A DNA stretch of 64,000 nucleotides from the NCBI GenBank assembly GCA_002394205.1, contig DGTC01000027.1, positions 7,419 through 71,418 of the forward strand, given 5' to 3'. How positions within the stretch are numbered: the first letter of the stretch is position 1; each line of letters begins with the position of its first letter. This stretch comes from Lachnospira sp. UBA4346 (lineage in GTDB: Bacteria; Bacillota; Clostridia; Lachnospirales; Lachnospiraceae). Of this stretch, positions 17,423 to 27,252 are shown piece by piece. Position numbers and translations under genes: made by a program. A model generated the notes under the pieces. The model did not search any database. It was not told the origin of the DNA and worked only from the letters and a program-made list of their open reading frames with translations.

Positions 17423-19454
17423 GATGTGCACGCATCCTTCCCTGACTATTATTGTGCTTGTCTGCATATTGATGATTATGTGTCTTGTCTACTCGACTTG
17501 AACTGGATGATCTCTTTTTTCCATTTCCGATATTCTTTTCCCTATTTTTAACATCTTTATTTTTATGACTTGCACGATATTTTCCTGTTTTTGATACAGA
17601 TTCCTGTGTTGAACCATTCTTTTCTTTTTTCTTACCCGACTTATATGTATTCTTAGAAAATGGTCTTGGCGGAATCAGACAATGCTTATCATAACCTATC
17701 AAATCTGTTCTGTGATTTGTTATTAAGGCTTCTTTTACCAACTCATAATTCTCCGGATTGCGATACTGAATCAACGCTCTCTGCATTGCTTTCTCATGGA
17801 ATGTAACCGGTGTATAGACCTTTTCCATCGTTTCAGGGTCATACCCTGTATAATACATACAAGTAGATAGTGTTGACGGCGTTGGATAAAAATCCTGCAC
17901 CTGCTCCGGAATATAGCCTAAATCTCTAATATACTCCGCAAGTTCAATTGCTTCTTTCATCGTTGAGCCCGGATGTGATGACATCAGGTAAGGCACAACA
18001 AACTGCTCTTTTCCTGTCTTTTTGTTGATACGTTCGTATCGTTTTAAAAATGCTTCATAAACCTCATTCTTCGGTTTTCCCATTCGTTTTAGAACTGCAT
18101 CTGACACATGTTCCGGTGCTACACGAAGCTGCCCACTGATATGATGTTCACAAAGTTCTCGAATAAATGTATCATCTGCATCTGCCATACAATAATCAAA
18201 ACGAATACCTGAGCGGATAAAAACCTTTTTAATTCCTTCAATGGCACGCAATTTACGCAGCAATGCGATATAATCCTTATGGTCTACAATCAGATTCTTG
18301 CAAGGCTCTGGAAACAGACACTGCTTATTTGGACACACGCCCTTGGTAAGCTGCTTCTTACAAGAAGGTCCTCTAAAATTCGCAGTCGGACCTCCAACAT
18401 CATGAATATATCCCTTAAAATCAGGATCATGCGTAATTGTTTTCGCCTCATCAATAATGGATTCATGACTACGCACCTGTACAATTCGTCCTTCGTGAAA
18501 TGTCAACGCACAGAAACTGCATCCACCAAAACAACCTCTGTTATTGGTTACACTGAACTTAATTTCCGATAACGCAGGGATTCCGCCTAACTTCTCATAA
18601 AAAGGATGGTATGTTCTTGTAAATGGCAATGCATAGACATCATCCATCTCCTGTGTGGTCAACGGATATGCTGGCGGATTCTGTACAACGTAAAGTTTCT
18701 CTTTATATTTCTCAACCAATGTTTTTGCCACATACGGATCTGTATTGCGATACTGAATTCCAAAACTTTGTGCATACACTTTCTTATCTGCACATACTGC
18801 ATCATAATCCGGCAATTCGATATAATCATAAAGGTTTTCTATGGTTTTTGCCTTATATACTGTACCTCTGATAAATGTAATATCTGAAACATCCAATCCG
18901 CTGTTTAACGCATCTGCGATTTCTACAATCGAATGTTCGCCCATTCCATAAGAAATAATATCCGCACCGGAATCAATCAGAATGGAATGTTTTACTTTAT
19001 CTGACCAATAATCATAATGTGCCAGCCGCCGAAGTGACGCTTCGATTCCACCAATAATAATTGGAGAATCTTTATAGGTCTGACGAATCAGATTACAATA
19101 CACCACCGTCGCATAATCCGGACGCTTTCCCATCACACCACCGGGCGTATATGCATCCTGATGTCTGCGCTTCTTATTTACTGTATAATGATTCACCATG
19201 GAATCCATATTTCCGCCGGAAACTAAGAATCCCAATCTTGGTTTTCCTAATATCGTTATACTTTCCTTTACTTTCCAATCCGGCTGTGATATAATTCCAA
19301 CCTTATATCCAAATGATTCCAATACCCTGCTGATAATCGCAGGTCCAAACGAAGAATGGTCTACGTAAGCATCCCCAATTACATACACAAAATCACACTG
19401 TTCCCAACCACGCTCCTCCATATCAGCTCTACAAATCGGTAAAAATTTATTCAT
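17403..19454 (-). CDS. YgiQ family radical SAM protein
   Basis: 683 residues, the usual size. It has the N-terminal YgiQ domain (FVYVIGDAYVDHSSFGPAIISRVLE, GGIEASLRRLAHYDYWSD) and a radical-SAM core with the Fe4S4 motif CFGGCSFCAL (C-x3-C-x2-C) and QVQDFYPTPSTLST. The C-terminal tail of about 80 residues is basic and rich in Lys, Ser and His, typical for the family and possibly nucleic-acid binding. The reaction is unknown. The ATG overlaps the preceding gene by 8 bases, indicating coupling. Confidence 0.88.
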   Translation of the reverse strand: MNKFLPICRADMEERGWEQCDFVYVIGDAYVDHSSFGPAIISRVLESFGYKVGIISQPDWKVKESITILGKPRLGFLVSGGNMDSMVNHYTVNKKRRHQDAYTPGGVMGKRPDYATVVYCNLIRQTYKDSPIIIGGIEASLRRLAHYDYWSDKVKHSILIDSGADIISYGMGEHSIVEIADALNSGLDVSDITFIRGTVYKAKTIENLYDYIELPDYDAVCADKKVYAQSFGIQYRNTDPYVAKTLVEKYKEKLYVVQNPPAYPLTTQEMDDVYALPFTRTYHPFYEKLGGIPALSEIKFSVTNNRGCFGGCSFCALTFHEGRIVQVRSHESIIDEAKTITHDPDFKGYIHDVGGPTANFRGPSCKKQLTKGVCPNKQCLFPEPCKNLIVDHKDYIALLRKLRAIEGIKKVFIRSGIRFDYCMADADDTFIRELCEHHISGQLRVAPEHVSDAVLKRMGKPKNEVYEAFLKRYERINKKTGKEQFVVPYLMSSHPGSTMKEAIELAEYIRDLGYIPEQVQDFYPTPSTLSTCMYYTGYDPETMEKVYTPVTFHEKAMQRALIQYRNPENYELVKEALITNHRTDLIGYDKHCLIPPRPFSKNTYKSGKKKEKNGSTQESVSKTGKYRASHKNKDVKNREKNIGNGKKRSSSSSRVDKTHNHQYADKHNNSQGRMRAHHGTKKR

Positions 19455-20199
19455 TCTTTTCTAACCCTTCTGCCTTTTTTGTAATTCGCTGCAAATCTGC
19501 AAGTTCTTCCTCTGTAAGTGGACGGTACGCTCCCGCTTCCAGTGTCTCGTCCAATCGTAATGTTCCCATCGACAAACGTTTCAAGTACAGCACTTCTGAA
19601 CCCGTTGCAAGAAACATCTTCTTAATCTGATGAAACTTACCTTCCCGAATCGTAACCAGAATTTCACTCATATCTGCCGCTGCACGAACAATCTCTAACA
19701 CAGCCGGCATTGTCTGATATTCTCCGTCAATCACGACCCCCTTAGCAAATGCTTCAATATGCTTCTGCGTAATCATTCCTTTGACTTTTGCATAATACTG
19801 CTTGTCTACATGCTTCTTTGGTGCAAGCAAATCATGTGCAAGCGCACCGTCATTTGTAATCAGCAGCAATCCTTCCGTATCTTTATCAAGTCTGCCAACC
19901 GGAAACAGATCTTTTCTCGCTGTTTTATCAAGCAAATCAATAACCGTTTTCTGCTTCTTATCCATCGTTGCCGTCAGAACACCCGCCGGCTTATGCAGCA
20001 TATAATACTCATATTCTGAATAATTTACCTGAATACCATCTACACTGACAATCGCCTGTTCTCCATCAATCTTTTCTTCCGGTCTTGTAATCGTTACACC
20101 ATCGACCACAACTCTGCCTTTTTTAATTTTTTCTTTGACCTGACTGCGTGTTCCCACCTGCATGTCAGCCAGATATTTATCTAATCTAATCCATGCCAT
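19447..20199 (-). CDS. RsuA/RluB-family pseudouridine synthase
   Basis: 250 residues from the ATG at 20199 (MAWIRLDKYLAD), one base after the stop codon of the methyltransferase gene. It has an S4 domain (LDKYLADMQVGTRSQVKEKIKKGRVVVDG) and a catalytic domain with FPVGRLDKDTEGLLLITNDG, where the GRLDxxTxG Asp is catalytic. The RsuA subfamily modifies 16S or 23S rRNA; the site cannot be told from sequence alone. Confidence 0.9.
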   Translation of the reverse strand: MAWIRLDKYLADMQVGTRSQVKEKIKKGRVVVDGVTITRPEEKIDGEQAIVSVDGIQVNYSEYEYYMLHKPAGVLTATMDKKQKTVIDLLDKTARKDLFPVGRLDKDTEGLLLITNDGALAHDLLAPKKHVDKQYYAKVKGMITQKHIEAFAKGVVIDGEYQTMPAVLEIVRAAADMSEILVTIREGKFHQIKKMFLATGSEVLYLKRLSMGTLRLDETLEAGAYRPLTEEELADLQRITKKAEGLEKNE

Positions 20200-20200
20200 A

Positions 20201-21577
20201 TTACTGCCAACGCCATCCTGCAAGATACTTATTTTTTAAAGATGTTCCATTGAACTTACCCCAGCCTAATGGATATCCGTCTACACAGAGCAAGTTCCAG
20301 CCTTTTTCCGTCTTGTCTGCATAATCTTCCACGTCAATCGTCTCACCTTTCAGATACTTAATGACACGTTCATCTGAAACCGGAAGATTGATTACTTTAT
20401 CATATTCTGACATTTTTAATACCATCGCAAATGCCTGACTCGGTTCAAAGCGGTTCTTCTTAACCTCTCCAAGCAATGTACCATTCCTCATAATACGAAG
20501 CCCTGTCTCGTCCGGCATACAAGGTGATATCTCATAGACTTTATTATCACGAATCTGAAGATATTCTTCATTGATTTGGTAGCTCACAGATGCCAGGAAT
20601 TCTTTTAATTCTTCCGGTAATTTTACCTTTGGAAGTTTCTTTAATGCATGATAATCAATCGGCGAATTTTCATCTTTCTGCAGCAATGCAAGAAAATGTC
20701 CTTCCCCCTGCATCTTATGTGGAAAAATACGAACCGTCTTTTCCATATGCACTTCTTTATCAAAATCATCTTCTACATAACCATGTGCAAATCCTTCATA
20801 ATCCTTAATATCAATCAATTTCATCTCCGGACGATTCTTTAACAGATGACGAATGGATTCTTCATCTTCTAACTTTGAAAATGTACAAGTAGAATATAGC
20901 ATCTTACCGCCCGGTTTTAGCATATCAGCACCGAGCAAAATAATATCTCTTTGAATCTCTGCATAGAATTCCGGACCATTTTTTTGCCAACTCTTAATCA
21001 GCTTGTTATCCTTACGAAACATTCCTTCTCCGGAACAAGGTGCATCAATTAACACCTTATCAAAAAATGTTGTAAAACGGTTTGCAATTCGTTTGGGATC
21101 TTCACTTAACACGCACAAATTCGGAATTCCTGACACTTCTACATTCTTAAGCAGTGCCTTCGCACGGGAATTACTAATATCATTTGTAATCAAAAGTCCT
21201 GTCTGCGCTAATTTTGCTCCCAGTTCCGTTGACTTTCCACCCGGTGCTGCACACATATCAAAAACAACATCTCCTTCTTCTACCGGAAGGACATTTGCCG
21301 GTGTCATCGCACTTGGCTCCTGTATATAATATAATCCTGCAAAATAATATGGATGCTTGGCAGGCTTATCATTTTCACTAAAATAAAAACCATTCTCAAT
21401 CCACGGAATTGGTTTTAATTCAAAAGGCGAAATCCTTAAAAATTCTTCCGGTGAAATTTTTAACGTATTAACTCTTAATCCATACAAACGACTGTCGTTA
21501 AAGCTCTCTAAATATGCCGGAAATTCATCTTTTAACATTTCTTTCATTGTTTCTAAATATTTCTCTGGTAAACTCAT
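20201..21577 (-). CDS. RsmF/RsmB-type rRNA cytosine-C5 methyltransferase
   Basis: 458 residues. It uses SAM to methylate cytosine C5 in rRNA. The SAM-binding segment VVFDMCAAPGGKSTELGAKL, motif IV DAPCSGEGMFRKD and motif VI STCTFSKLEDEESI supply the two cysteines used by RNA m5C enzymes. The C-terminal third (from about 330) resembles the RsmF-like PUA-type region (GEVKKNRFEPSQAFAM), ending GWGKFNGTSLKNKYLAGWRW. GGAG lies 6 bases before the ATG. It heads the rsmF-rsuA-ygiQ run. Confidence 0.9.
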   Translation of the reverse strand: MSLPEKYLETMKEMLKDEFPAYLESFNDSRLYGLRVNTLKISPEEFLRISPFELKPIPWIENGFYFSENDKPAKHPYYFAGLYYIQEPSAMTPANVLPVEEGDVVFDMCAAPGGKSTELGAKLAQTGLLITNDISNSRAKALLKNVEVSGIPNLCVLSEDPKRIANRFTTFFDKVLIDAPCSGEGMFRKDNKLIKSWQKNGPEFYAEIQRDIILLGADMLKPGGKMLYSTCTFSKLEDEESIRHLLKNRPEMKLIDIKDYEGFAHGYVEDDFDKEVHMEKTVRIFPHKMQGEGHFLALLQKDENSPIDYHALKKLPKVKLPEELKEFLASVSYQINEEYLQIRDNKVYEISPCMPDETGLRIMRNGTLLGEVKKNRFEPSQAFAMVLKMSEYDKVINLPVSDERVIKYLKGETIDVEDYADKTEKGWNLLCVDGYPLGWGKFNGTSLKNKYLAGWRWQ

Positions 21578-21884
21578 GTCTTTCTCCGTTCATTTCTATC
21601 TTAATTTAAAATTGAATTAAAATCTGTTTTTTAAAATTAAATTGGCATCATAGGAACAGCCATTCAAATTTACGATAACAATTCAAATATCATAAGAACA
21701 TTTATATTTATAAAATATCTGATTGAATAAATTCAAACACGTCCTTGACTTATTCATCATTTGAAAGCTGTTCTAAATATACGCCATTTATTTCAAGCTA
21801 TTTTATGTATACAATATACACAACCTGCTCTCTTATCTATTGATTCCCATTTTGTACAAATCCTAACAATTAAGTATATCATAT
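21578..21884. other. AT-rich intergenic region
   Basis: 307 bases between two minus-strand genes. It presumably holds the promoter of the methyltransferase operon and the 3' end of the M23 peptidase transcript. No clear terminator hairpin, RNA or reading frame was found. Confidence 0.4.
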
Positions 21885-22748
21885 TCAATACGGATAATAC
21901 AGCACTTTCTTTTCACAACTTTTTAAAATCCAATACGGATTCACTGCGTATTCATCTCCAGCTGCATCCGTAACATACACCCCCATATGCAGATGAACGG
22001 GAAACTTTCCTTTCGTTCCTTCTGTTCCATACCCTGTATTTCCCATATATCCAAGAAACTGTCCGGCGCAAACATTCATTCCCTCATGTAATCCTTCCGC
22101 ATAAGAATCCAAATGCGCATAGTAGAAATACAATCCGTGTTCTGATGTGATCCCAATCCGGTAACCGCCTAATTCTAACCAGCCAATATTTGTAATGATG
22201 CCATCAGACATTGACACCACTGGATATTTTCCTGCAATATTTTCCTGTGCCATAATATCAGTGCCCTCATGCGTCCGCTTTCCGCCATAAGTTCGCTCAT
22301 TGCGCCAGGAATTTTCATATGTAACCCATTTTGTAGTTTTCGATGATTGTGGAACCGGAAAATATTTAATATCCTGATAAATTCCCTCATAAAAATTTTG
22401 CATTTTCTGAAATTGATTTCCGCCAATACGTATCATCTGATTCATATGTCTATTGAATTTTAACTTTGAATAATGCAACTGTTTTTCATCCGTAAGTTCA
22501 AATTCATTCCGTAGCATAAGCACTGTCAAATATGTGCCAACTGACACATTTGTTTTTTCTGCAAATTCTTTCAATCTGTCAGGTTCAATATTAATGTGTA
22601 CCTGCCGGAATGTCTCATTTTGAAATGAAAAATCCCGGCTGCTTACATACTGAATCGGCTGATTAAGAAACAGCAGCAAAATACCACAACCAAACGTACT
22701 AAACAACAGCCACATAAACCACTTCCAGTACTGCCTAAAATGCAACAT
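21885..22748 (-). CDS. M23 family metallopeptidase, membrane anchored
   Basis: About 287 residues from the ATG at 22748; an upstream GTG is less likely. One N-terminal membrane segment (about residues 12-33) anchors an extracellular part. The C-terminal LytM domain carries the zinc ligands in RTHEGTDI (H-x3-D) and VHLHMGVY (H-x-H) with YYAHLDSY between, so it should be an active peptidoglycan endopeptidase. Placement beside a divergent YlbJ-like gene would fit a sporulation or envelope role, but that is only suggestive. Confidence 0.85.
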   Translation of the reverse strand: MLHFRQYWKWFMWLLFSTFGCGILLLFLNQPIQYVSSRDFSFQNETFRQVHINIEPDRLKEFAEKTNVSVGTYLTVLMLRNEFELTDEKQLHYSKLKFNRHMNQMIRIGGNQFQKMQNFYEGIYQDIKYFPVPQSSKTTKWVTYENSWRNERTYGGKRTHEGTDIMAQENIAGKYPVVSMSDGIITNIGWLELGGYRIGITSEHGLYFYYAHLDSYAEGLHEGMNVCAGQFLGYMGNTGYGTEGTKGKFPVHLHMGVYVTDAAGDEYAVNPYWILKSCEKKVLYYPY

Positions 22749-22835
22749 ATTTCCCACTTTCCGATTGATATTCTGTACTATTATAGCTTATTAGAACATA
22801 ATCTATATACAAAGATTCTTTTCAGGAACATATTT

Positions 22836-23747
22836 ATGCATTTCAAACGTCTTTTATTCAGCATCTTATGTATTGGTATATTTTTTTTAATCTTATCAAC
22901 ACCTTACATTGCATTTTCCGGTGTCACAAATGGACTAAAATTATGGACATTCACGCTGATTCCGGCACTCTTTCCTTCCATATTATTAATTACAATTCTA
23001 TTAAATGTCATTGATATGCCGCCATTTCTAGCATATCTTTACATACTCTTATCCGGTTTGCTCAGTGGTTTTCCTATGGGTGCTTATCTGTGTGGCGAAT
23101 ATCATAAGTCTCACCCAAATGAAACCGTATGCAATGAACTCGCTGCCTTTTGTAATATATCCAGCCCTTCTTTTGTATGCAATTATATCATCTGCCAGAT
23201 TCTTCCGTCAGATTCTTCTCTATTGACAGCCCTGCTTTGTATCTATCTTCCAGTCTTAGAATGTATTGCGCTGGTATGTTTGTTAAACTTTAAACAATTT
23301 CACCAATCGGGACAGTCCTATACATCTGTCACTGACAAAGTTACACAGCAAAATTCACTATCCTTATCACAATTTGCGCTATTGATTGACTCCTCTATTC
23401 TAAAAACAATCACAACACTTTTAAAGTTAGGCGGATATATCATCATTTTCTCTTGTATAACCGCATATATCCAACATGTATGGACAAATCCTCTGTATGC
23501 TGCAATCTTATGCTGCTTTACAGAAATCACCACTGGATTACAATGTGCAAAATCCATCCCACTCCCTCTGACGCTTCAATTTTTCTTAATCATTTGCACG
23601 AACGCCTGGGGCGGCATCTCCACCTTGCTGCAAACTGCCGGCATTACCCATGGTTGTGGTATCAGCATAAAAAAATATACATGTAATAAACTTTTGCTGA
23701 CACTTATTACATTCGTCAATGCATGGTTTATTACATGTATTCTATAA
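22836..23747 (+). CDS. YlbJ-like nucleoside-recognition (Gate) membrane protein
   Basis: About 303 residues from the ATG at 22836, which has AGGA 8 bases upstream; earlier in-frame ATGs lie in the divergent promoter area. At least seven hydrophobic segments are visible. FSGVTNGLKLWTFTLIPALFPSILL and LLSGFPMGAYLCGEYHKSHP followed by AAFCNISSPSF resemble the YlbJ sporulation protein family (Gate domain), which acts in the mother cell during cortex formation. The family assignment is by eye and divergent. Confidence 0.7.
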   Translation: MHFKRLLFSILCIGIFFLILSTPYIAFSGVTNGLKLWTFTLIPALFPSILLITILLNVIDMPPFLAYLYILLSGLLSGFPMGAYLCGEYHKSHPNETVCNELAAFCNISSPSFVCNYIICQILPSDSSLLTALLCIYLPVLECIALVCLLNFKQFHQSGQSYTSVTDKVTQQNSLSLSQFALLIDSSILKTITTLLKLGGYIIIFSCITAYIQHVWTNPLYAAILCCFTEITTGLQCAKSIPLPLTLQFFLIICTNAWGGISTLLQTAGITHGCGISIKKYTCNKLLLTLITFVNAWFITCIL

Positions 23748-23762
23748 AAATATACCTGCTCT

Positions 23763-24443
23763 TTATTGTTCCTTTGTTGCGTCATAGACATCTATAGTTG
23801 CTTCTGCAACTTCTGTATCTCCTAACAATGCCTCTCGCTCCTGCGTTGTTACAACAGATTCATCAGCCTGTGCAGCTTCTTCCTGTACAGATTCTTCCGG
23901 CTGTGCTACGTCTGTCTGTAATTCCTTACGGTTATTATTTACAACGCCTAAAATATTCTCAAGACCTGACATCAATGAATTGTATCGATCTCGATTATCT
24001 TTGATAGAATGTTCAATGATATATTGTAACTTTTCTAACATATCATCTGTATACTGAATTGCGCCCATTCTGATTTCATTTGCATCATTTGTAGCAGCAT
24101 CCAAAATCTGTTGTGCCTGTTCTTTTGCCTGCTCTAACATCATATTTGCCTGTGCATACGCACGCTGCATAATTTCATGCTGATTAATCAATTCTGCTGT
24201 CTGCACCTGTGCTTCATTTAAAATCGTCTCTGCCTGTTCTTTCGCATCCTCAATAATCTTATCTTTATTATCAATTATCTTCTGGTAACGACGAATTTCA
24301 TCCGGTGTACTTGCCTTTAATTCATCAAGATATTCTTCAATCTTTGATTTACTTACGATGACCTTGTCGGAAGAAAAACGATATGGCTTCGCAAGTTCTA
24401 ATTCTGATTCTATTTCGCTGATTTTCGTTTCAATTCTACTCAT
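23763..24443 (-). CDS. DivIVA-like coiled-coil protein
   Basis: 226 residues. After a short N-terminal part, about residues 55-165 form a charged heptad coiled coil (KDKIIEDAKEQAETILNEAQVQTAEL, MLEQAKEQAQQILDAATNDANEI), followed by an acidic Glu/Ala/Val tail. No catalytic motif or signal peptide. Proteins of this type beside coaD in clostridia are usually annotated as ATPase- or DivIVA-like; a scaffold role in division or polarity is plausible but unproven. GGAG lies 6 bases before the ATG, and the gene follows coaD by 10 bases. Confidence 0.7.
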   Translation of the reverse strand: MSRIETKISEIESELELAKPYRFSSDKVIVSKSKIEEYLDELKASTPDEIRRYQKIIDNKDKIIEDAKEQAETILNEAQVQTAELINQHEIMQRAYAQANMMLEQAKEQAQQILDAATNDANEIRMGAIQYTDDMLEKLQYIIEHSIKDNRDRYNSLMSGLENILGVVNNNRKELQTDVAQPEESVQEEAAQADESVVTTQEREALLGDTEVAEATIDVYDATKEQ

Positions 24444-24453
24444 TTTCTGCTCC

Positions 24454-24939
24454 TCATCTGATTATATTATACTTTTCATAGACTCTGTCAATAATCTGAG
24501 CCGGAACAAATTTACGAATATCCCCACCATACATTGCCATTTCTTTCACGATACTTGAGCTCAAATAAGCATATTTTAAACTTGTATTTAAAAAGATTGT
24601 ATCAATATCTGAATTTGCAACACGATTGGTCTGTGACATTGCTAACTCATATTCAAAATCTGTAACTGCACGAAGTCCACGGATAATTACCTGAACATTC
24701 TGCTCTCTGGCAAAGTCAACCAACAGTCCCTGAAAAGACATGATTTCTACATTTTCCAAGTCTTTCGTGACTTCTTTTAACATATTAACACGTTCCTCAA
24801 CCGAAAACAACGGCTTTTTTGTGCTGTTATTTAATACACCTACAATCAAATGATCCGCCAGTTGCGCAGAACGACGAATAATATCAAGATGTCCTAACGT
24901 TACCGGATCAAAACTGCCTGGATAAATTGCTGATTTCAC
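24454..24939 (-). CDS. coaD: Phosphopantetheine adenylyltransferase
   Basis: 161 residues, full length. It transfers AMP to 4'-phosphopantetheine, the penultimate step of coenzyme A synthesis. The nucleotidyltransferase motif YPGSFDPVTLGHLDII (T/HxGH) and the C-terminal YAYLSSSIVKEMAMYGGDI are diagnostic. The start is GTG, 2 bases after the rsmD stop codon, with GGGG upstream inside rsmD. Confidence 0.95.
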   Translation of the reverse strand: MKSAIYPGSFDPVTLGHLDIIRRSAQLADHLIVGVLNNSTKKPLFSVEERVNMLKEVTKDLENVEIMSFQGLLVDFAREQNVQVIIRGLRAVTDFEYELAMSQTNRVANSDIDTIFLNTSLKYAYLSSSIVKEMAMYGGDIRKFVPAQIIDRVYEKYNIIR

Positions 24940-24941
24940 AA

Positions 24942-25502
24942 CTACTCATCCCCTTTCAGTCTCAAAAAGAGATGTTTGTTTGTTTTATAATTTTTGATTT
25001 TATATACTTCATATCCCAATTCCGGAATATACGATAAATCTGCTTTTAATGCATCTTCAATAACCACAATCGTATAAGAATCAATAATTTTACTATTGCG
25101 TAATGCAATCAATGCTTCACGTTCTAAATCCTGATTATATGGTGGGTCCATATATACAATATCAAACACTTCCTGTCCTGACAAACGATTAATTGCAGAT
25201 AATACATCCTGTTCCATAACCGTTGCCTTGTCCGCAAGTTTTGTAAATGCCAAATTCTCTTTAATACAGGCACAAGCCGCTTTATTATGTTCTACAAGTA
25301 CAGCTTCCTTCGCACTACGGCTAAGTGCTTCTATTCCGATTGCACCACTTCCTGAATATAAATCCAAAAATCTGCAGCCATAAATATCTGCCTGTAAGAT
25401 ATTAAATAGTGTCTCTTTAATTTTATCTATTGTTGGTCTTGTCTCTAAACCTTCCAATGTCTTTAGCGGCAAACTTCTTGCTGTTCCAGCGATTACTCTC
25501 AT
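24942..25502 (-). CDS. rsmD: 16S rRNA (guanine-966-N2)-methyltransferase
   Basis: 186 residues. The N-terminus MRVIAGTARSLPLKTLEG and TRPTIDKIKETLFNIL, the SAM-binding LDLYSGSGAIGIEALSRSA and motif IV DIVYMDPPYNQ are typical of RsmD. It is transcribed with coaD, the common Firmicutes arrangement. Confidence 0.93.
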   Translation of the reverse strand: MRVIAGTARSLPLKTLEGLETRPTIDKIKETLFNILQADIYGCRFLDLYSGSGAIGIEALSRSAKEAVLVEHNKAACACIKENLAFTKLADKATVMEQDVLSAINRLSGQEVFDIVYMDPPYNQDLEREALIALRNSKIIDSYTIVVIEDALKADLSYIPELGYEVYKIKNYKTNKHLFLRLKGDE

Positions 25503-25511
25503 AACTGTGTT

Positions 25512-26528
25512 TTATTCCTTCCATGAAATATTATGATTTGTTTCCATTTTCTTATTTCGAAGCATTAACTCCTGTACTGCCGTTGCAGGATTCTCATCAT
25601 GGAATAATACCTTATATACCTGCTCGACGATTGGCATTTCCACCTGATATTTCTGTGCCAACTGATACGCTGCCTTTGCAGAATACACTCCTTCAACAAC
25701 CATTTGAACCTCTTCCATCGCCTGATCTTTTGTATATCCCTTTCCAATCAGAATTCCTGCCCGACGATTTCTGCTATGCATACTGGCGCAAGTTACAATC
25801 AGATCCCCCATACCGGATAATCCGGAAAATGTCATCGGATCTGCTCCCATTGCAACGCCCAATCTTGCGATTTCCGCAATACCTCTTGTAATTAATGCTG
25901 CTTTTGTATTATCTCCATAACCTAATCCATCTGCAACACCTGCTGCAAGTGCAATTACATTTTTAAGAGAACCACCGATACAGATTCCTAACATATCCGG
26001 ACTAATATAAACACGGAATACATCACTCATAAAAATATTCTGCAAATACTCTGCATCTGCCTTACGCTCTGCACCGATTACACATGATGTAGGAATTCCA
26101 CGTCCTACCTCTTCTGCATGACTCGGTCCTGAAAGGATGGCAACCGTCGCCTGCGGAATTTCCTGCTTAATAATCTGACACAGTGTCATTAACGAATCTT
26201 CTTCTATCCCTTTTCCTACATTTACGATATACTGATTTTCTTTTACATAAGGTGCTATCAGCTTCGATGTTGATCTGGTGTACGGTGATGCCACTGCCAT
26301 AATAATTACATCTGCCGATTCTACTGCATCTTTGGTATCTGCTGTAAATGTAAGTTCTTCCGGCAAACGAACTCCCGGAAGACTTTTCTTATTTTCCCGT
26401 TCTGTTTGTAATATCTGAATCTCCTCTGGAAACACAGACCACACTTTTACATCATGCTTATTATTATTCAGCAGGATTGCAAGTCCTAACCCCCAGCTTC
26501 CTGCTCCCATTATGCTGATTTTAGCCAT
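25512..26528 (-). CDS. gpsA: Glycerol-3-phosphate dehydrogenase [NAD(P)+]
   Basis: 338 residues. It reduces dihydroxyacetone phosphate to sn-glycerol-3-phosphate for phospholipid synthesis. The Rossmann motif ISIMGAGSWGLGLAILL lies at the N-terminus; substrate-domain motifs include GGSLKNVIALAAGVADGLGYGDNTKAALITRG and SGMGDLIVTC. GGAG lies 6 bases before the ATG. It follows plsY, which uses its product, so the two form a functional pair. Confidence 0.95.
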   Translation of the reverse strand: MAKISIMGAGSWGLGLAILLNNNKHDVKVWSVFPEEIQILQTERENKKSLPGVRLPEELTFTADTKDAVESADVIIMAVASPYTRSTSKLIAPYVKENQYIVNVGKGIEEDSLMTLCQIIKQEIPQATVAILSGPSHAEEVGRGIPTSCVIGAERKADAEYLQNIFMSDVFRVYISPDMLGICIGGSLKNVIALAAGVADGLGYGDNTKAALITRGIAEIARLGVAMGADPMTFSGLSGMGDLIVTCASMHSRNRRAGILIGKGYTKDQAMEEVQMVVEGVYSAKAAYQLAQKYQVEMPIVEQVYKVLFHDENPATAVQELMLRNKKMETNHNISWKE

Positions 26529-26552
26529 TCTTCTCTCCTATTCTGTCATTTA

Positions 26553-27218
26553 TTATGCCTGTTCTGTATTCTTCGCACCAATACGGCGTTCTGTTCCAGA
26601 TAACAATCTCTTAATATTTGCGCGATGTCTGACAAAAGCCAATGCAGCCAACACAAATACAATTCCATATGCTTCATAAAGTGCCATTCCTGACAGTGGA
26701 AGCCAACCCAACGTTCCATATATGACCATTTCAATAAAGAACGTGCTAACAAAGACAAGCGAACCTAAAGAAACATATTTTGAAATGATTGTAACGCCTC
26801 CAAATGTTAAAATCCCTAAAATTGTCAGAATCCAGCAATGCTTCGGAAATAAAAATAATGATAATACAACACCTGATGTTGCTGCAATTCCCTTTCCGCC
26901 TTTGAATTTCAAATAAAACGGAAAGTTATGTCCTAATACAACACCAAAACCGCTGTATAAGAACAAAAGCATTTCATTTTCACTTCCCCTGCCCACTGTA
27001 AAATGTACCAATAAAGCTGCAAATACTGCTTTAAATGTATCAATCAGATACGTAATAATTCCAGCTTTTTTGCCCAATGTGCGGGTAACATTCGTCGTTC
27101 CGGCGTTGCCACTTCCATAATTTCGAATATCAATATGATGAAATCTGCCAAACCAGTAACCTGCCTGAAAGACATTTCCAAAAATATAACCAATGATTAG
27201 ACATATTATACGTTCCAT
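26553..27218 (-). CDS. plsY: Glycerol-3-phosphate acyltransferase PlsY
   Basis: About 221 residues from the ATG at 27218; the ATG six codons earlier overlaps the GGAGG that serves this start. A multi-pass membrane enzyme that acylates glycerol-3-phosphate using acyl-phosphate. Motifs: the N-terminal IGYIFGNVFQAG, DIRNYGSGNAGTTNVTRTLGKKAG, LGHNFPFYLKFKGGKGIAATSG. It sits between der and gpsA. Confidence 0.93.
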   Translation of the reverse strand: MERIICLIIGYIFGNVFQAGYWFGRFHHIDIRNYGSGNAGTTNVTRTLGKKAGIITYLIDTFKAVFAALLVHFTVGRGSENEMLLFLYSGFGVVLGHNFPFYLKFKGGKGIAATSGVVLSLFLFPKHCWILTILGILTFGGVTIISKYVSLGSLVFVSTFFIEMVIYGTLGWLPLSGMALYEAYGIVFVLAALAFVRHRANIKRLLSGTERRIGAKNTEQA

Positions 27219-27252
27219 ATAAGAACCTACCTCCATAGTATATCTGTCTTAT

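Noticed and set aside
22740..22835. Upstream start for the YlbJ-like gene
   Set aside because: The N-terminal 32 residues are not membrane-like, and a better SD precedes the ATG at 22836.
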